Assembly: GCA_039028635.1 (NCBI GenBank)
Contig: JBCCHV010000020.1
Location: 1 to 64,000, forward strand
Direction of reading: 5' to 3'
DNA length: 64,000 bases
Origin: Acidobacteriota bacterium
GTDB taxonomy: Bacteria > Acidobacteriota > Thermoanaerobaculia > Multivoradales > JBCCEF01
This document shows positions 27,335-35,544 of the stretch, in pieces. Each line of letters opens with the position of its first letter. Position 1 is the stretch's first letter. Made by a program: the position numbers and the translations under genes. A model generated the notes under the pieces. It searched no databases and had not been told where the DNA came from. It was given only the letters and a program-made list of their open reading frames with translations.

Positions 27335-28208
27335 GGGCGCGCACTCGCTCGAGCCCGGCCTGCGCCGACCGGTCCCGCGGCAACCAGTCGAGGGCTTCCC
27401 GAAAGGCCTGCTCGGCGCCGCCGAGGTCGTTGGCGATCTCGGCGCCGACGGCGGTCGCGAAGGCGTGCTCGTAGCCGTCCCGCGAAGAATCGCCGCGCTG
27501 CGCCGCGGCCCGACGCTGCTGGTCGATCAGCTCCTCCGCCAAGCCTTCGAAGGCGAGGAACTCGAGAGCATCCTCGAGGACGACGGCGGTCGGCTCGGAC
27601 CGCTCCCGTTCGGAGGTGTCGAAGAGGCAGTGGCTGACCGGCATCATGGCGAGAGCGCGCAGCGCCCGACGGCCCTCCTGCCCGCCGGAGCGCACCGCCT
27701 CGAGCCGTCCCTGATCGACATCGAGGACCCCTTCGACGCCACCGGCCCGCAAGGTCATGCGCAAACTGGCCTGGGCGGCGTGAACCAAGACCAGGAAGTC
27801 GACCACCCGATAGCGGCCGGCATCGTCTCCCCGGCTCGACAACAGATCGGCGAGGGCGGTTCCCGGCGGGCCTTCCGCCACCCGCACTGCTGGTGCCAGG
27901 GCGGTCCAGCCGGCGATGCGATGGCGATCCACCCCCAGCAACAGCACCGGCGCGTGCACCGAAAAGGCGGTCAAGGTCGACAGCAGCTCGACCCCGGTGC
28001 GCTCCGGCTGGCTCGCGGCATCGATCACCCAGGCCGCTGGCAGATCGTCGAACAAGCCCCCGAAAGCCTCCTCGAGGCTGCGGAAGCGCTGCGTCCAATA
28101 GGTCGCGCCGTCGTGACCATCGAGACGTAGGGGCAATGGAGCGACGATGGAAGCGCGATCTTCCAGCACCACGATGCGGGATTTGCGAGGGTCCGAATAC
28201 TCCTGCAC
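27279..28208 (-). CDS. Pseudo-receiver / DUF4388-like / TPR protein
   Basis: The 309-residue product starts at a GTG behind GGAGG. Residues ~1-120 follow a response-regulator-like alpha/beta order (RIVVLEDRAS, AAWVIDAA, PVLLLGVD) but with a weak acidic site. Residues ~140-240 resemble DUF4388/PatA-N (VEGVLDVDQGRLEAVRSGGQEGRRALRAL). The last ~70 residues are a TPR pair. Such proteins sit in Myxococcota/Acidobacteriota signalling networks. The 3' end overlaps the CHAT-lipoprotein gene by 56 bases on the opposite strand. Confidence 0.6.
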   Translation of the reverse strand: MQEYSDPRKSRIVVLEDRASIVAPLPLRLDGHDGATYWTQRFRSLEEAFGGLFDDLPAAWVIDAASQPERTGVELLSTLTAFSVHAPVLLLGVDRHRIAGWTALAPAVRVAEGPPGTALADLLSSRGDDAGRYRVVDFLVLVHAAQASLRMTLRAGGVEGVLDVDQGRLEAVRSGGQEGRRALRALAMMPVSHCLFDTSERERSEPTAVVLEDALEFLAFEGLAEELIDQQRRAAAQRGDSSRDGYEHAFATAVGAEIANDLGGAEQAFREALDWLPRDRSAQAGLERVRALREGRPALAKDRESPGEE

Positions 28209-28304
28209 GACATCCTCCAGGCCTCGATGTAAAAAGACACTAACTAAGAAAATTCTAACACACAAACACAGGCCGGTGCCCGGAGCTCCGGTGGATTTCG
28301 GTGA

Positions 28305-28706
28305 CTACTCCCAGTCGCCGCGGCGAGCGAAGGGGTCGTCCACCACTCGAACTTCGAAGCGCAGCCCCTCGGCGGCGCAAAAGCGCGTCGCGGCTTCCAA
28401 GAAAGGTCTCTCGGCTTCGCCCGGTGCAGCGACACAGTCGAGGCGGATGCAGACCGGCAGGTCTTCGTAGTCTGGATACTCCTTGGCGAGAAAGCCATCG
28501 AGGACGTAGTTGAAGTAGCTGTTGAGCTTGTCCTCGAGCTGCTCGAGCTGAGCGTGGGAGTCCAGCGCCCAGGGCCGTCCCTCGAGAATCGAGAGCACGA
28601 CTTCGCCGCGCTCCTCCTCGAAGGCGAGAAGATCGATGATGCGCGGGTTCTCGACCCCGCGGGCTTCGAATTCCTGCTCTGCTTCCGGCGTTTTCGAATC
28701 ACTCAC
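28305..28706 (-). CDS. DUF6572-like hypothetical protein
   Basis: The 133-residue acidic soluble protein contains IIDLLAFEEERGEVVLSILEGRPW and QLEDKLNSYFNYVLDGFL, matching DUF6572-type proteins by eye. It has no known biochemical function. The GTG start lies in the context GGAGGATGTCGTG, the same 13 bases that precede and include the start of the next gene downstream (28208). The gap between the two is AT-rich and could hold a promoter. Confidence 0.65.
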   Translation of the reverse strand: MSDSKTPEAEQEFEARGVENPRIIDLLAFEEERGEVVLSILEGRPWALDSHAQLEQLEDKLNSYFNYVLDGFLAKEYPDYEDLPVCIRLDCVAAPGEAERPFLEAATRFCAAEGLRFEVRVVDDPFARRGDWE

Positions 28707-28779
28707 GACATCCTCCTCCAGCGACGGCGCGATCGTATCCCAGCAGGCGACCCGAGAAGTCGGAGATCTCGCTCACCCG

Positions 28780-28882
28780 GTCCAGGGCGGCCCCGTCTCA
28801 CGGCTTCGCCGCCGGGCCGGGGGCGCCCAGCCCTCTCGGGACCGCAAGCAGGTTGCCGATGAGGTTTTCAGCAACCTGCTAG
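28780..28882. repeat. Composite dispersed repeat, hairpin copy 2
   Basis: An 18-base sequence (28780-28797) identical to the unit junction of the tandem array at 7944-8018, read on the other strand, is followed by a GC-rich block and a perfect 10-bp hairpin, AGCAGGTTGC (28847-28856) and GCAACCTGCT (28871-28880). Bases 28815-28882 match the repeat at 131-200 closely. It sits in the divergent gap ahead of aroC, so it may carry or disturb the aroC promoter. Confidence 0.7.
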
Positions 28883-28910
28883 GCCCTTGGCGCTGATATC
28901 GTTCCGCCCC

Positions 28911-30098
28911 ATGCGACGACTCCAGCTCACCACCGGCGGCGAAAGCCACGGTCCCGGCCTCACCGTCCTCCTCACCGGCTTGCCGGCTGGTGTGCCGGTG
29001 GATTTCGCCCTCCTCGAGCGCGACATGAAGCGCCGCATGCACGGCTACGGCCGCGGCCGGCGGATGAAGATCGAGGCCGATCGCGCCGAGATCCGCGGCG
29101 GGGTGCGCAATGGCGAAACCCTCGGCTCACCGCTGGCCCTGTGGATCGAGAACCGCGACTGGAAGAACTGGCAGACGATCATGAACCCCGGCCCGACCGA
29201 TCCGCACATGTCCGAGGTGCGGCGCCTGAAGGCCCCCCGGCCGGGCCACGTCGACCTCGCCGGCGGATTGAAGTACGACCGCCGCGACCTGCGTGACGTG
29301 CTCGAGCGGGCTTCGGCGCGGGAAACCGCCGGGCGAGTCGCGGCGGGCTGCTTCGCGCGCATGCTGCTGGCCGAGTTCGGAGTCGAGATCCGCAGTGGCG
29401 TGCGTTCCCTCGGCAGCGTCGGCGCCGACCGACCGACGCCGACCTGGGAGGAGATCTGCGCCGTCGACGAGAGCTCTCCCCTACGCGCCATCGACCGCCA
29501 CCTCGAAGCCGCGATGGTGGCCCTCGTCGACCAGGCCAAAGAGGACGGCGACACCCTCGGTGGCGCGGTCACGGTGATCGCCCACAACGTCCCCCTCGGC
29601 CTCGGCTCCCACGTACAGTGGAACGAAAAGCTCGACGGCCGCCTGGCGCAGGCGGTGATGTCCGTGCCGGCCGTCAAGGGAGTGGAGATCGGCTCCGCCC
29701 TGGCCGCCAGCGCCGGTCCCGGCAGCCAGGCCCACGACGCCATCGAACGCACGCCGGACGGTCGGTGGCAGCGCCCCACCAATCGGGCCGGCGGCACCGA
29801 AGGCGGCATCACCAACGGCGCCGACGTCATCGTGACGGCCTACAAGAAGCCCATCGCCACCCTGCGCACGGGCCTGCCGAGCATCGACCTCGACAGCCTC
29901 GAGGTCCACAAGTCGCAGTACGAGCGCAGCGATGTCACCGCCTTGCCGGCTGCCGGTGTGGTGGCCGAGGCGATGGTCGCGCTGGTGCTCGCCGACGCCC
30001 TGATCGAGAAGCTCGGCGGCGACTCCCTCGCCGAGATGAAGGACCACCACGCCGCCACCCTCGAGCGCCAGCAGAGCTGGCCTCGGGCGGACGGCTGA
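28911..30098 (+). CDS. aroC: Chorismate synthase
   Basis: AroC converts EPSP to chorismate using reduced FMN, the last shikimate-pathway step. The 395-residue product starts MRRLQLTTGGESHGPG, with the conserved GESHG segment, then RRMKIEAD, RASARETAGRVAAG and GGITNGADV, and a late KPIATL. It is a full-length, single-gene form. The start ATG at 28911 is preferred over an upstream in-frame codon. Confidence 0.97.
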   Translation: MRRLQLTTGGESHGPGLTVLLTGLPAGVPVDFALLERDMKRRMHGYGRGRRMKIEADRAEIRGGVRNGETLGSPLALWIENRDWKNWQTIMNPGPTDPHMSEVRRLKAPRPGHVDLAGGLKYDRRDLRDVLERASARETAGRVAAGCFARMLLAEFGVEIRSGVRSLGSVGADRPTPTWEEICAVDESSPLRAIDRHLEAAMVALVDQAKEDGDTLGGAVTVIAHNVPLGLGSHVQWNEKLDGRLAQAVMSVPAVKGVEIGSALAASAGPGSQAHDAIERTPDGRWQRPTNRAGGTEGGITNGADVIVTAYKKPIATLRTGLPSIDLDSLEVHKSQYERSDVTALPAAGVVAEAMVALVLADALIEKLGGDSLAEMKDHHAATLERQQSWPRADG

Positions 30099-30158
30099 AG
30101 CCGTCGGAGACTTCTACAGCCACCTGAAGCTTCCTCGAGGGAGCTCCAGGCGCCTCCC

Positions 30159-31169
30159 TCAGAAGCTCTGAATCCAGAGAAGCGCCACCAGAGAGGTGGC
30201 GACGGCGGCGGCCAGGCCGACGGCCAGGGGTCGCCAGCCGGCGCGGCGTAGATTCGCCAACCGGGTGCTGGCCCCGACCGCCGCCAAGGCGATCAGAATC
30301 AACCAGCGGGAAGCGGTCGACAGAACCGCGACCCAGTCGATGCCGGTGGCCGCGGAGAGCAGATCGAAGGCACCGACGGTGCGCAGCGCCGCCATGGCGA
30401 GGAAACCGAGGACGAAGGGCGGAACCGACTGCCGCAAGCGGCGACCGAGGGGAATTCCAGCGCCACCGGTGCGGTACAGCCAGCCCATCATCAGGATCAC
30501 AAACCCCATCAGGGCGTTGCGGGTGAGCTTGACGGCGGTCGCCACCTCGCCCGCCTCCGGCGAGTGGGCAAAGCCCGCCGCCACCACCTGGGAGGTGTCG
30601 TTGACGGCCACCCCGGCCCAGGTGCCGTAGGCGACCGCGTCGAGGCCCAGAAGCACCGCCAGCATGGGATAGAGGAAGACCGCCAGGGTGCCGAACAGGG
30701 TGTTGGTGGCGACGGCGAAGCTGACCTCCTCGTCGCGGGCGGCGATCACCGGCGCCACCGCCGCAATCGCCGAGTTGCCACAAACCGCCGTGCCGACGCC
30801 GATCAGGCTGGCGAGGCGCGGCGAGATGCGCGACCACCGACCGAGACCGTGGGCCACTCCCAGGGCCAGGGCCATCAGGACCAAGATCAGTAGGACCGCA
30901 CGGCCCCCGATGGCCGCCACTTGGGCAAAGGACAGGCGAACTCCCAACAGCACGATCGCAAGGCGCAAGAGGGTCTGGAAGGCGAAGCGCAGACCCGGGG
31001 CCAGGGCTTCGCCGGTGGGCACCGCCTGGCCGACGATCAATCCGAGGAGCACCGCCAACACCACCGCCCCGACGGCCCGGCCGACGGCGGTGGGCAGCAT
31101 GGCGTGGAGTCCGAAGGCGACGAGGGCGATCGCCGACGCCAGCAGCAGCCCTGGAACCAGACGCTTCAT
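30159..31169 (-). CDS. YeiH/UPF0324 putative sulfate exporter
   Basis: The 336-residue membrane protein shows the UPF0324 hallmarks: LLRLAIVLLGVRLSF, LIGVGTAVCGNSAIAAVAPVI, NDTSQVVAAGFAHS and KLTRNALMGFVIL, with about ten hydrophobic helices. The family is annotated as putative sulfate exporters. The ATG overlaps the preceding peptidase stop by four bases (ATGA), so it is coupled to it. Confidence 0.9.
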   Translation of the reverse strand: MKRLVPGLLLASAIALVAFGLHAMLPTAVGRAVGAVVLAVLLGLIVGQAVPTGEALAPGLRFAFQTLLRLAIVLLGVRLSFAQVAAIGGRAVLLILVLMALALGVAHGLGRWSRISPRLASLIGVGTAVCGNSAIAAVAPVIAARDEEVSFAVATNTLFGTLAVFLYPMLAVLLGLDAVAYGTWAGVAVNDTSQVVAAGFAHSPEAGEVATAVKLTRNALMGFVILMMGWLYRTGGAGIPLGRRLRQSVPPFVLGFLAMAALRTVGAFDLLSAATGIDWVAVLSTASRWLILIALAAVGASTRLANLRRAGWRPLAVGLAAAVATSLVALLWIQSF

Positions 31170-32539
31170 GGCTTGGGCGTCGGCTGGCGTCGCCAATCCT
31201 CCAGGGCGCGCCCCATCTCGCCCCAAGCAGAGCCCTTGCCGGCCCGATGATGATTGAGGAAGTAGGCGAAGATCACCGGCTGGCTGGAGCTCCGCGGCAG
31301 GTAACCGGCCAATCCGTGGGTGTGGCGCAGGGTGCCGGTCTTGGCCGAGATTCGCGGCCCCTTCCAACCTTCCAGCGTGCCCTCACCAGGAGACGCCAGG
31401 GCGCCGCGAAAGTGCTCGAACCAGGGCTGCCCAGCGGCGTGGGCGAGCAGTCGAACGATCGCCCGCGGCGTCACCAAGGTGGTTTTGGCGAGACCCGAGC
31501 CATCGACTCCTAGAGCGCTGCCGGCGGGCACTTCCAGCACCTCCTGCCAGAATTCGTCGAGCACCCCGAGGCCAGCTGCGAAGCGCCCTTCTCCGCTGCG
31601 GGCGACGGCCAAATGCCGCAGCAGCATGTCGGAATACCAGTTGTGACTGTCGCTCAGGACCGGCTCGAGCAAACGGCGCAGCGGTGGCGACGAGATCACC
31701 GTCAGGGTACGGCCGGTGCGGGGTGCCACGCCCGATCCTGTCCGGACTTCGCCCTCGACGACGATGCCGCCATCGGCGAGCAGCGAGCGCAGCACCTCCC
31801 CGGCCCGCAGCAATGGGGCCGGCTCGGCAAGCTGCACCGTGTAGGCGGGTTCGCTGACCGGGTACTCGCCCTCCACCAAGACCTCGCGGGTGCCCCAGCG
31901 GGGTACGAAATCCACCGTGCCGCGCCCGTGGCGCTCGGCGCCGACGGTGCGAATGCGATTGATCCAGCGATAGCCCTCCGGCCCGGTGATGCGGCCGGCC
32001 TCACCGGGCCGGGGCCCGGGAGCGATCTCGACCTCGAGCACGTTCTCCTCCACCGCCAGGGCCGAGGTCGGTGCGGCGAAAGCGAAGGCCGATTCGGACA
32101 GCGGCCGATCCACCGGCGCGGCGCGGCCAGGAAAGCGCGTCACATCGAGCACCAGATCGCCACGCACCCGCCGCACTCCACGGCGGCGAAGGTCCGGCAG
32201 CAGCGAGTCGAGGGGAGCGTTGTCGCTCCAGCGCCGGCTCCAGCTCGGGTCGGCCATCGCCACCACCACCAGATCTCCTTCGAGAGCTCCGTCGACCACC
32301 GGACCGTCCGCCAGAACCGGCGTCTCGATGCGGTAATCTGGTCCGAGATAGTGCAAACACGCAGCCGCCACCACCAGCTTTTGAACCGATGCCGGGACGA
32401 ACAGCATGTCCTCGCCCCGAGCCGCGACCACCTGATCACCGACCATCGCAAGGTAGCCGCGAATCGGCTCCTGTGCCTGCGCGGCAGGCACCGGCGAGAG
32501 CAAGAGAACCACCAGCAGCGGGACCCGAAGACTGTGCAT
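31166..32539 (-). CDS. dacB: D-alanyl-D-alanine carboxypeptidase/endopeptidase, PBP4 type (S13)
   Basis: This 457-residue periplasmic penicillin-binding protein has a signal peptide (LLVVLLLSPVPAAQA) and the three serine-enzyme motifs: SVQK (in PASVQKLV), SHN (in LSDSHNWYSD) and KTG (in SAKTGTL). It trims peptidoglycan stem peptides or cross-links. The ATG at 32539 follows a GTG at 32542. It starts the dacB-yeiH pair and is divergent from the ACP operon. Confidence 0.9.
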   Translation of the reverse strand: MHSLRVPLLVVLLLSPVPAAQAQEPIRGYLAMVGDQVVAARGEDMLFVPASVQKLVVAAACLHYLGPDYRIETPVLADGPVVDGALEGDLVVVAMADPSWSRRWSDNAPLDSLLPDLRRRGVRRVRGDLVLDVTRFPGRAAPVDRPLSESAFAFAAPTSALAVEENVLEVEIAPGPRPGEAGRITGPEGYRWINRIRTVGAERHGRGTVDFVPRWGTREVLVEGEYPVSEPAYTVQLAEPAPLLRAGEVLRSLLADGGIVVEGEVRTGSGVAPRTGRTLTVISSPPLRRLLEPVLSDSHNWYSDMLLRHLAVARSGEGRFAAGLGVLDEFWQEVLEVPAGSALGVDGSGLAKTTLVTPRAIVRLLAHAAGQPWFEHFRGALASPGEGTLEGWKGPRISAKTGTLRHTHGLAGYLPRSSSQPVIFAYFLNHHRAGKGSAWGEMGRALEDWRRQPTPKP

Positions 32540-32676
32540 CACGGACGCATCCTATTCGGTCACGGCGCTCTTGGCACAGCCCTGAGGACCATGTCCGGGG
32601 AAGCCGGCCAGGTGCGTATTAAGAGGAAGTCGGGTGCGGCGCGTCAAAAGCGCATCCCGTTCCGTCGCGGCACTCC

Positions 32677-32690
32677 TGACAGAGCTGTCA
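32677..32690. promoter_or_regulatory. Palindromic operator candidate
   Basis: TGACAG-AG-CTGTCA is a 6-bp inverted repeat with a two-base centre. It lies just upstream of the -35-like element of the second promoter copy and is not conserved in the first copy, so it may be a specific regulator site. Confidence 0.35.
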
Positions 32691-32698
32691 CGACCAGG

Positions 32699-32727
32699 TT
32701 CGGAGATGCCGGCAAGGTGCGTATAAA
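32699..32727 (+). promoter_or_regulatory. Promoter of the ACP-KS operon
   Basis: TTCGGA (32699-32704), a 17-base spacer and TATAAA (32722-32727) form a sigma70-like promoter. It would give a leader of about 120 bases before the ACP start, containing the hairpin at 32813. Confidence 0.5.
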
Positions 32728-32812
32728 CTCCGAAGCGTCTTTTCTGTTCACGCTGGGAAACATAATCCCCCAGATCCCTCCTATAGGGGTGTGAGCTGAT
32801 CACGGACAATTT

Positions 32813-32843
32813 CCTCCGGCCCTGACGGAGGTTTTATTCTTTT
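32813..32843 (+). terminator. Leader terminator-like hairpin (possible attenuator)
   Basis: CCTCCG (32813-32818) pairs with CGGAGG (32826-32831), and the T-tract TTTTATTCTTTT (32832-32843) follows. No plus-strand gene lies upstream, so this terminator falls inside the leader of the ACP operon, ending 15 bases before its ATG. CCTCC here and CCTCCT at 32777-32782 are both complementary to the Shine-Dalgarno AGGAGG (32846-32851), which allows alternative pairing. Confidence 0.55.
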
Positions 32844-32857
32844 CCAGGAGGCCTCTG

Positions 32858-33133
32858 ATGAATCGAGAAGAGATTCGCAGCAAGATCAAGGAGATCATCG
32901 CCACGGTCGCGGACCTCGATCCGGGCGACATCGCCGACAGCGCCCACTTCTTCGACGACCTCAGTCTCGACTCCCTCTCCCTCCTCGAGATCGGAGTCGA
33001 TCTCGACTACGAGTTCCGCCTCGCTGCCCCCGATCTCGACGAACGCATCAAGACCGTCCAGACCATGCCGCAGGCCGTCGAGCTGGTTGCAACAATGTTG
33101 GAGGAGAAGAACTCCCGCGCCGAAGTGGCCTGA
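32858..33133 (+). CDS. Acyl carrier protein
   Basis: The 91-residue protein is a carrier for acyl or polyketide chains. It has the four-helix ACP pattern and the phosphopantetheine attachment Ser39 in LSLDSLSLLEI. AGGAGG lies seven bases before the ATG. It is followed after six bases by a ketosynthase and is the first gene of the operon. Its placement with a KS/KS-like pair points to a type II synthase carrier rather than the housekeeping ACP. Confidence 0.92.
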   Translation: MNREEIRSKIKEIIATVADLDPGDIADSAHFFDDLSLDSLSLLEIGVDLDYEFRLAAPDLDERIKTVQTMPQAVELVATMLEEKNSRAEVA

Positions 33134-33139
33134 GGCATC

Positions 33140-34351
33140 ATGGCCGACTCCATCGTCGTCACGGGAATCGGCGTCGTCAGTCCGGTCGGAATCGGCCACG
33201 CCGAGTTCTGGAGCCGCCTGCTCGCCGGGGAATCGGGCATCGCGCCGGTCACTGCTATCGACACCTCCGCCTACCGCGTCCACAACGGCGGCGAGGTCAA
33301 GGACTTCGACCCCAGGGAGCACGGCGCCGACCCGACCTGGGGACGCGCTTCCCAGCTCGCCGTCGCCGCCGCTCGGCTGGCTCTCGCCGACGCCGGCCTG
33401 AGCGCCGGCGACTGGCAGCCGGAGCGTGCCGGCGTCGCCATGGGCACGACCTCCGGCGAGCCGCGGGAGATCGAAGCCTTCAACGATCGCTTCGTCGCCG
33501 ACGACCTCGACCGCGAGGCCGGCGAGCTGATGGCGCGGTATCCCAGCCACGTCATCGCCGGTCAAGTGGCGGCGGCGGTCGACTTCGTCGGTCTCAACAC
33601 CATGTTGCCCGCCGCCTGCGCCGCCGGCAACTACGCCATCGGCTTCGCCTACGACGCCCTGCTGGGTGGCCGCGCCGACCTCATGCTGGCCGGCGGGGCC
33701 GACGCCTTCTCGCGCATGACCTTCACCGGCTTCGCCCGCCTCGGCGCCGTCGCTCCGGACGTCTGCCGCCCCTTCGACCGCCATCGTCAGGGAATGATTC
33801 CGGGGGAAGGGGCCACCCTCCTGGTGCTCGAGCCGCTGGCCGCGGCGCGCGCCCGCGGCGCCCGCATCTACGCCCAGGTCGCCGGCTACGGGCTGTCCTG
33901 CGACGCCCATCACATGACCGCCGCCCACCCCGCCGGCGACGGCGCAGCGGCCGCCATGGAACGGGCCCTCGAGGACGCCCGGACGGCGCCCGAGGAGGTC
34001 GCCTACATCAGCGCCCACGGCACCGGAACGCCGACCAATGACCGCCTCGAAACGCTCGCCGTCCACCAAGCTTTCGGCGAACTCGGTCGCACCATTCCGG
34101 TGAGCTCGGTGAAGTCGATGCTGGGCCACACCATGGGGGCGGCCTCGGCGATGGAGGCGGCGGTCTGTGCGCTGGCGGTGGCCGACGGCAAGATTCCGCC
34201 GACCATCAACTTCGAAGAGCCCGACCCGGAGTGCGACCTCGACTGTGTCCCCAACGTCGCCCGCGAGCTGCCGGTGCCGGTCGCCCTCAACAACGCCTCG
34301 GCCTTCGGCGGCAACAATGCCTCGGTGGTCTTCCGGCGGGTGCCGTCATGA
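33140..34351 (+). CDS. Beta-ketoacyl-ACP synthase (KS-alpha-like)
   Basis: The 403-residue condensing enzyme has an intact catalytic triad: Cys160 in LPAACAAGN, His293 in SAHGTGTPTND and His330 in KSMLGHTMGA. It resembles FabF and type II KS-alpha proteins. It would condense malonyl units on the ACP. It overlaps the next gene by four bases (ATGA), so equal synthesis with the partner is expected. Confidence 0.93.
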   Translation: MADSIVVTGIGVVSPVGIGHAEFWSRLLAGESGIAPVTAIDTSAYRVHNGGEVKDFDPREHGADPTWGRASQLAVAAARLALADAGLSAGDWQPERAGVAMGTTSGEPREIEAFNDRFVADDLDREAGELMARYPSHVIAGQVAAAVDFVGLNTMLPAACAAGNYAIGFAYDALLGGRADLMLAGGADAFSRMTFTGFARLGAVAPDVCRPFDRHRQGMIPGEGATLLVLEPLAAARARGARIYAQVAGYGLSCDAHHMTAAHPAGDGAAAAMERALEDARTAPEEVAYISAHGTGTPTNDRLETLAVHQAFGELGRTIPVSSVKSMLGHTMGAASAMEAAVCALAVADGKIPPTINFEEPDPECDLDCVPNVARELPVPVALNNASAFGGNNASVVFRRVPS

Positions 34352-35544
34352 CCGTCGTCGTCACCTCCGCCGGCCTGGTCAGCAGCCTCGGCGACACCCC
34401 TGCGTCCTTTCACCAGGCGCTTTGCGAAGGGCGTTCCGGGCAGGGTCCCGTCGACCACTTCGACTGTGATCGCCTGCCGCGGGCGGACGCCTTCCCGATC
34501 GCCGACTTCTCGCCTCGGGAGCACCTCGGGCCGGGCAACCTGCGCGCCCTCGATCGCACCTCCCGCCTGGCCACCTGTGGCGTCCAAAAGGCCCTCGATG
34601 CCGGCACCTGGGGTGACAATGGTGCCCGCGAAGGTCTCGGCCTGGTGCTCGGCACCATGTTCGGCAGCATCCGCACCATTTCGGAGTTCGATCGCCGCTG
34701 CCTCGAAGCCGGACCGCAGTACGTCAAGCCGCTCGATTTCGCCAACAGCGTGATCAACGCCGCCGCCGGTCAGGCGGCCATCTGGCACCGGCTGCCGGGG
34801 ATCAACGCCACCCTCACCGGCGGCCCGATGGCCGGCCTGCAGGCCATCGGCTACGGCGCCGACCGCATCCGCCGCGGCCGCTCCCGGTCTCTGTTGGCGG
34901 GCGGCGCCGAGGAGCTCTCCTTCGAGGCCAGCTTCGGCTTCACCCGCGCCGGGCAGGTCGCCGACGACGGCGCCCCTCGGCCCTTCTCGGACACCGGCGA
35001 GGGTTTCCTCCTCGGCGAAGGCGCCGCCTTCCTGGTGCTCGAGGAAGGCGCCGCCGCCGGTCGCCGAGGCGCCGCGCCGTTGGCCGAGGTCCGCGGTCAG
35101 GGCAATGCCTTCGACGCCTCCCGCGGTGAACACGCGGAGCGCGCCGTCGCGACGGCCACCCGCGCCATCGGACTCGCCCTCGAGGAGGCCGGCCTGGCCG
35201 CCGGCGACATCGCCGCCGTCTTCGGCGGCGCCAGCGGCTGGCGACCGGGGGACCAGTGCGAGGCAGACGCCCTGGCCCGCATCTTCGGAGCGAGAGTCCC
35301 GGTGACGGCGATCAAGGCCTTGGTCGGCGAGTGCCTCGGCGCCTCCGGCGGTCTCCAGGCCGTTGCCGCCCTCGAGACCCTGCGCACGGGGCAGCTTCCC
35401 GGCACCCCGGGGACGACGGACGCGATGGCGGGCCTCGACGTGCCATCCACCGCCCGTGCTCTCGACCGTCCCGAGAACCTGCTGATCACCGCTGCCGGCT
35501 TCGACGGCAACCACTACGCCCTGATTCTGGGGAGAGCCACATGA
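34348..35544 (+). CDS. KS-like chain-length-factor-type protein (catalytically dead)
   Basis: The 398-residue protein has a thiolase/KS fold matching the preceding gene by eye, but the Cys position holds Pro160 (LTGGPMAGLQAIG), the first His region reads GGASGWRPGDQ, and the second His is Glu (KALVGECLGASG). All three catalytic residues are gone. This is the pattern of a chain-length factor (KS-beta), although classical CLFs carry Gln at the Cys site. It probably forms a heterodimer with the 33140 product. Confidence 0.78.
   Translation: MTVVVTSAGLVSSLGDTPASFHQALCEGRSGQGPVDHFDCDRLPRADAFPIADFSPREHLGPGNLRALDRTSRLATCGVQKALDAGTWGDNGAREGLGLVLGTMFGSIRTISEFDRRCLEAGPQYVKPLDFANSVINAAAGQAAIWHRLPGINATLTGGPMAGLQAIGYGADRIRRGRSRSLLAGGAEELSFEASFGFTRAGQVADDGAPRPFSDTGEGFLLGEGAAFLVLEEGAAAGRRGAAPLAEVRGQGNAFDASRGEHAERAVATATRAIGLALEEAGLAAGDIAAVFGGASGWRPGDQCEADALARIFGARVPVTAIKALVGECLGASGGLQAVAALETLRTGQLPGTPGTTDAMAGLDVPSTARALDRPENLLITAAGFDGNHYALILGRAT

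Larger units (their letters stand above)
32556..32731 (+). repeat. Imperfect direct repeat containing duplicated promoter-like sequence
   Basis: Two roughly 70-base segments, about 32556-32628 and 32660-32733, align end to end with only point differences and small gaps. Both end in GGTGCGTAT(T/A)AA. In the second copy TTCGGA (32699-32704) stands 17 bases before TATAAA (32722-32727), a sigma70-like arrangement. The first copy has TATTAA at 32617-32622, exactly 105 bases earlier. This suggests a duplicated promoter region for the ACP operon. Confidence 0.55.
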
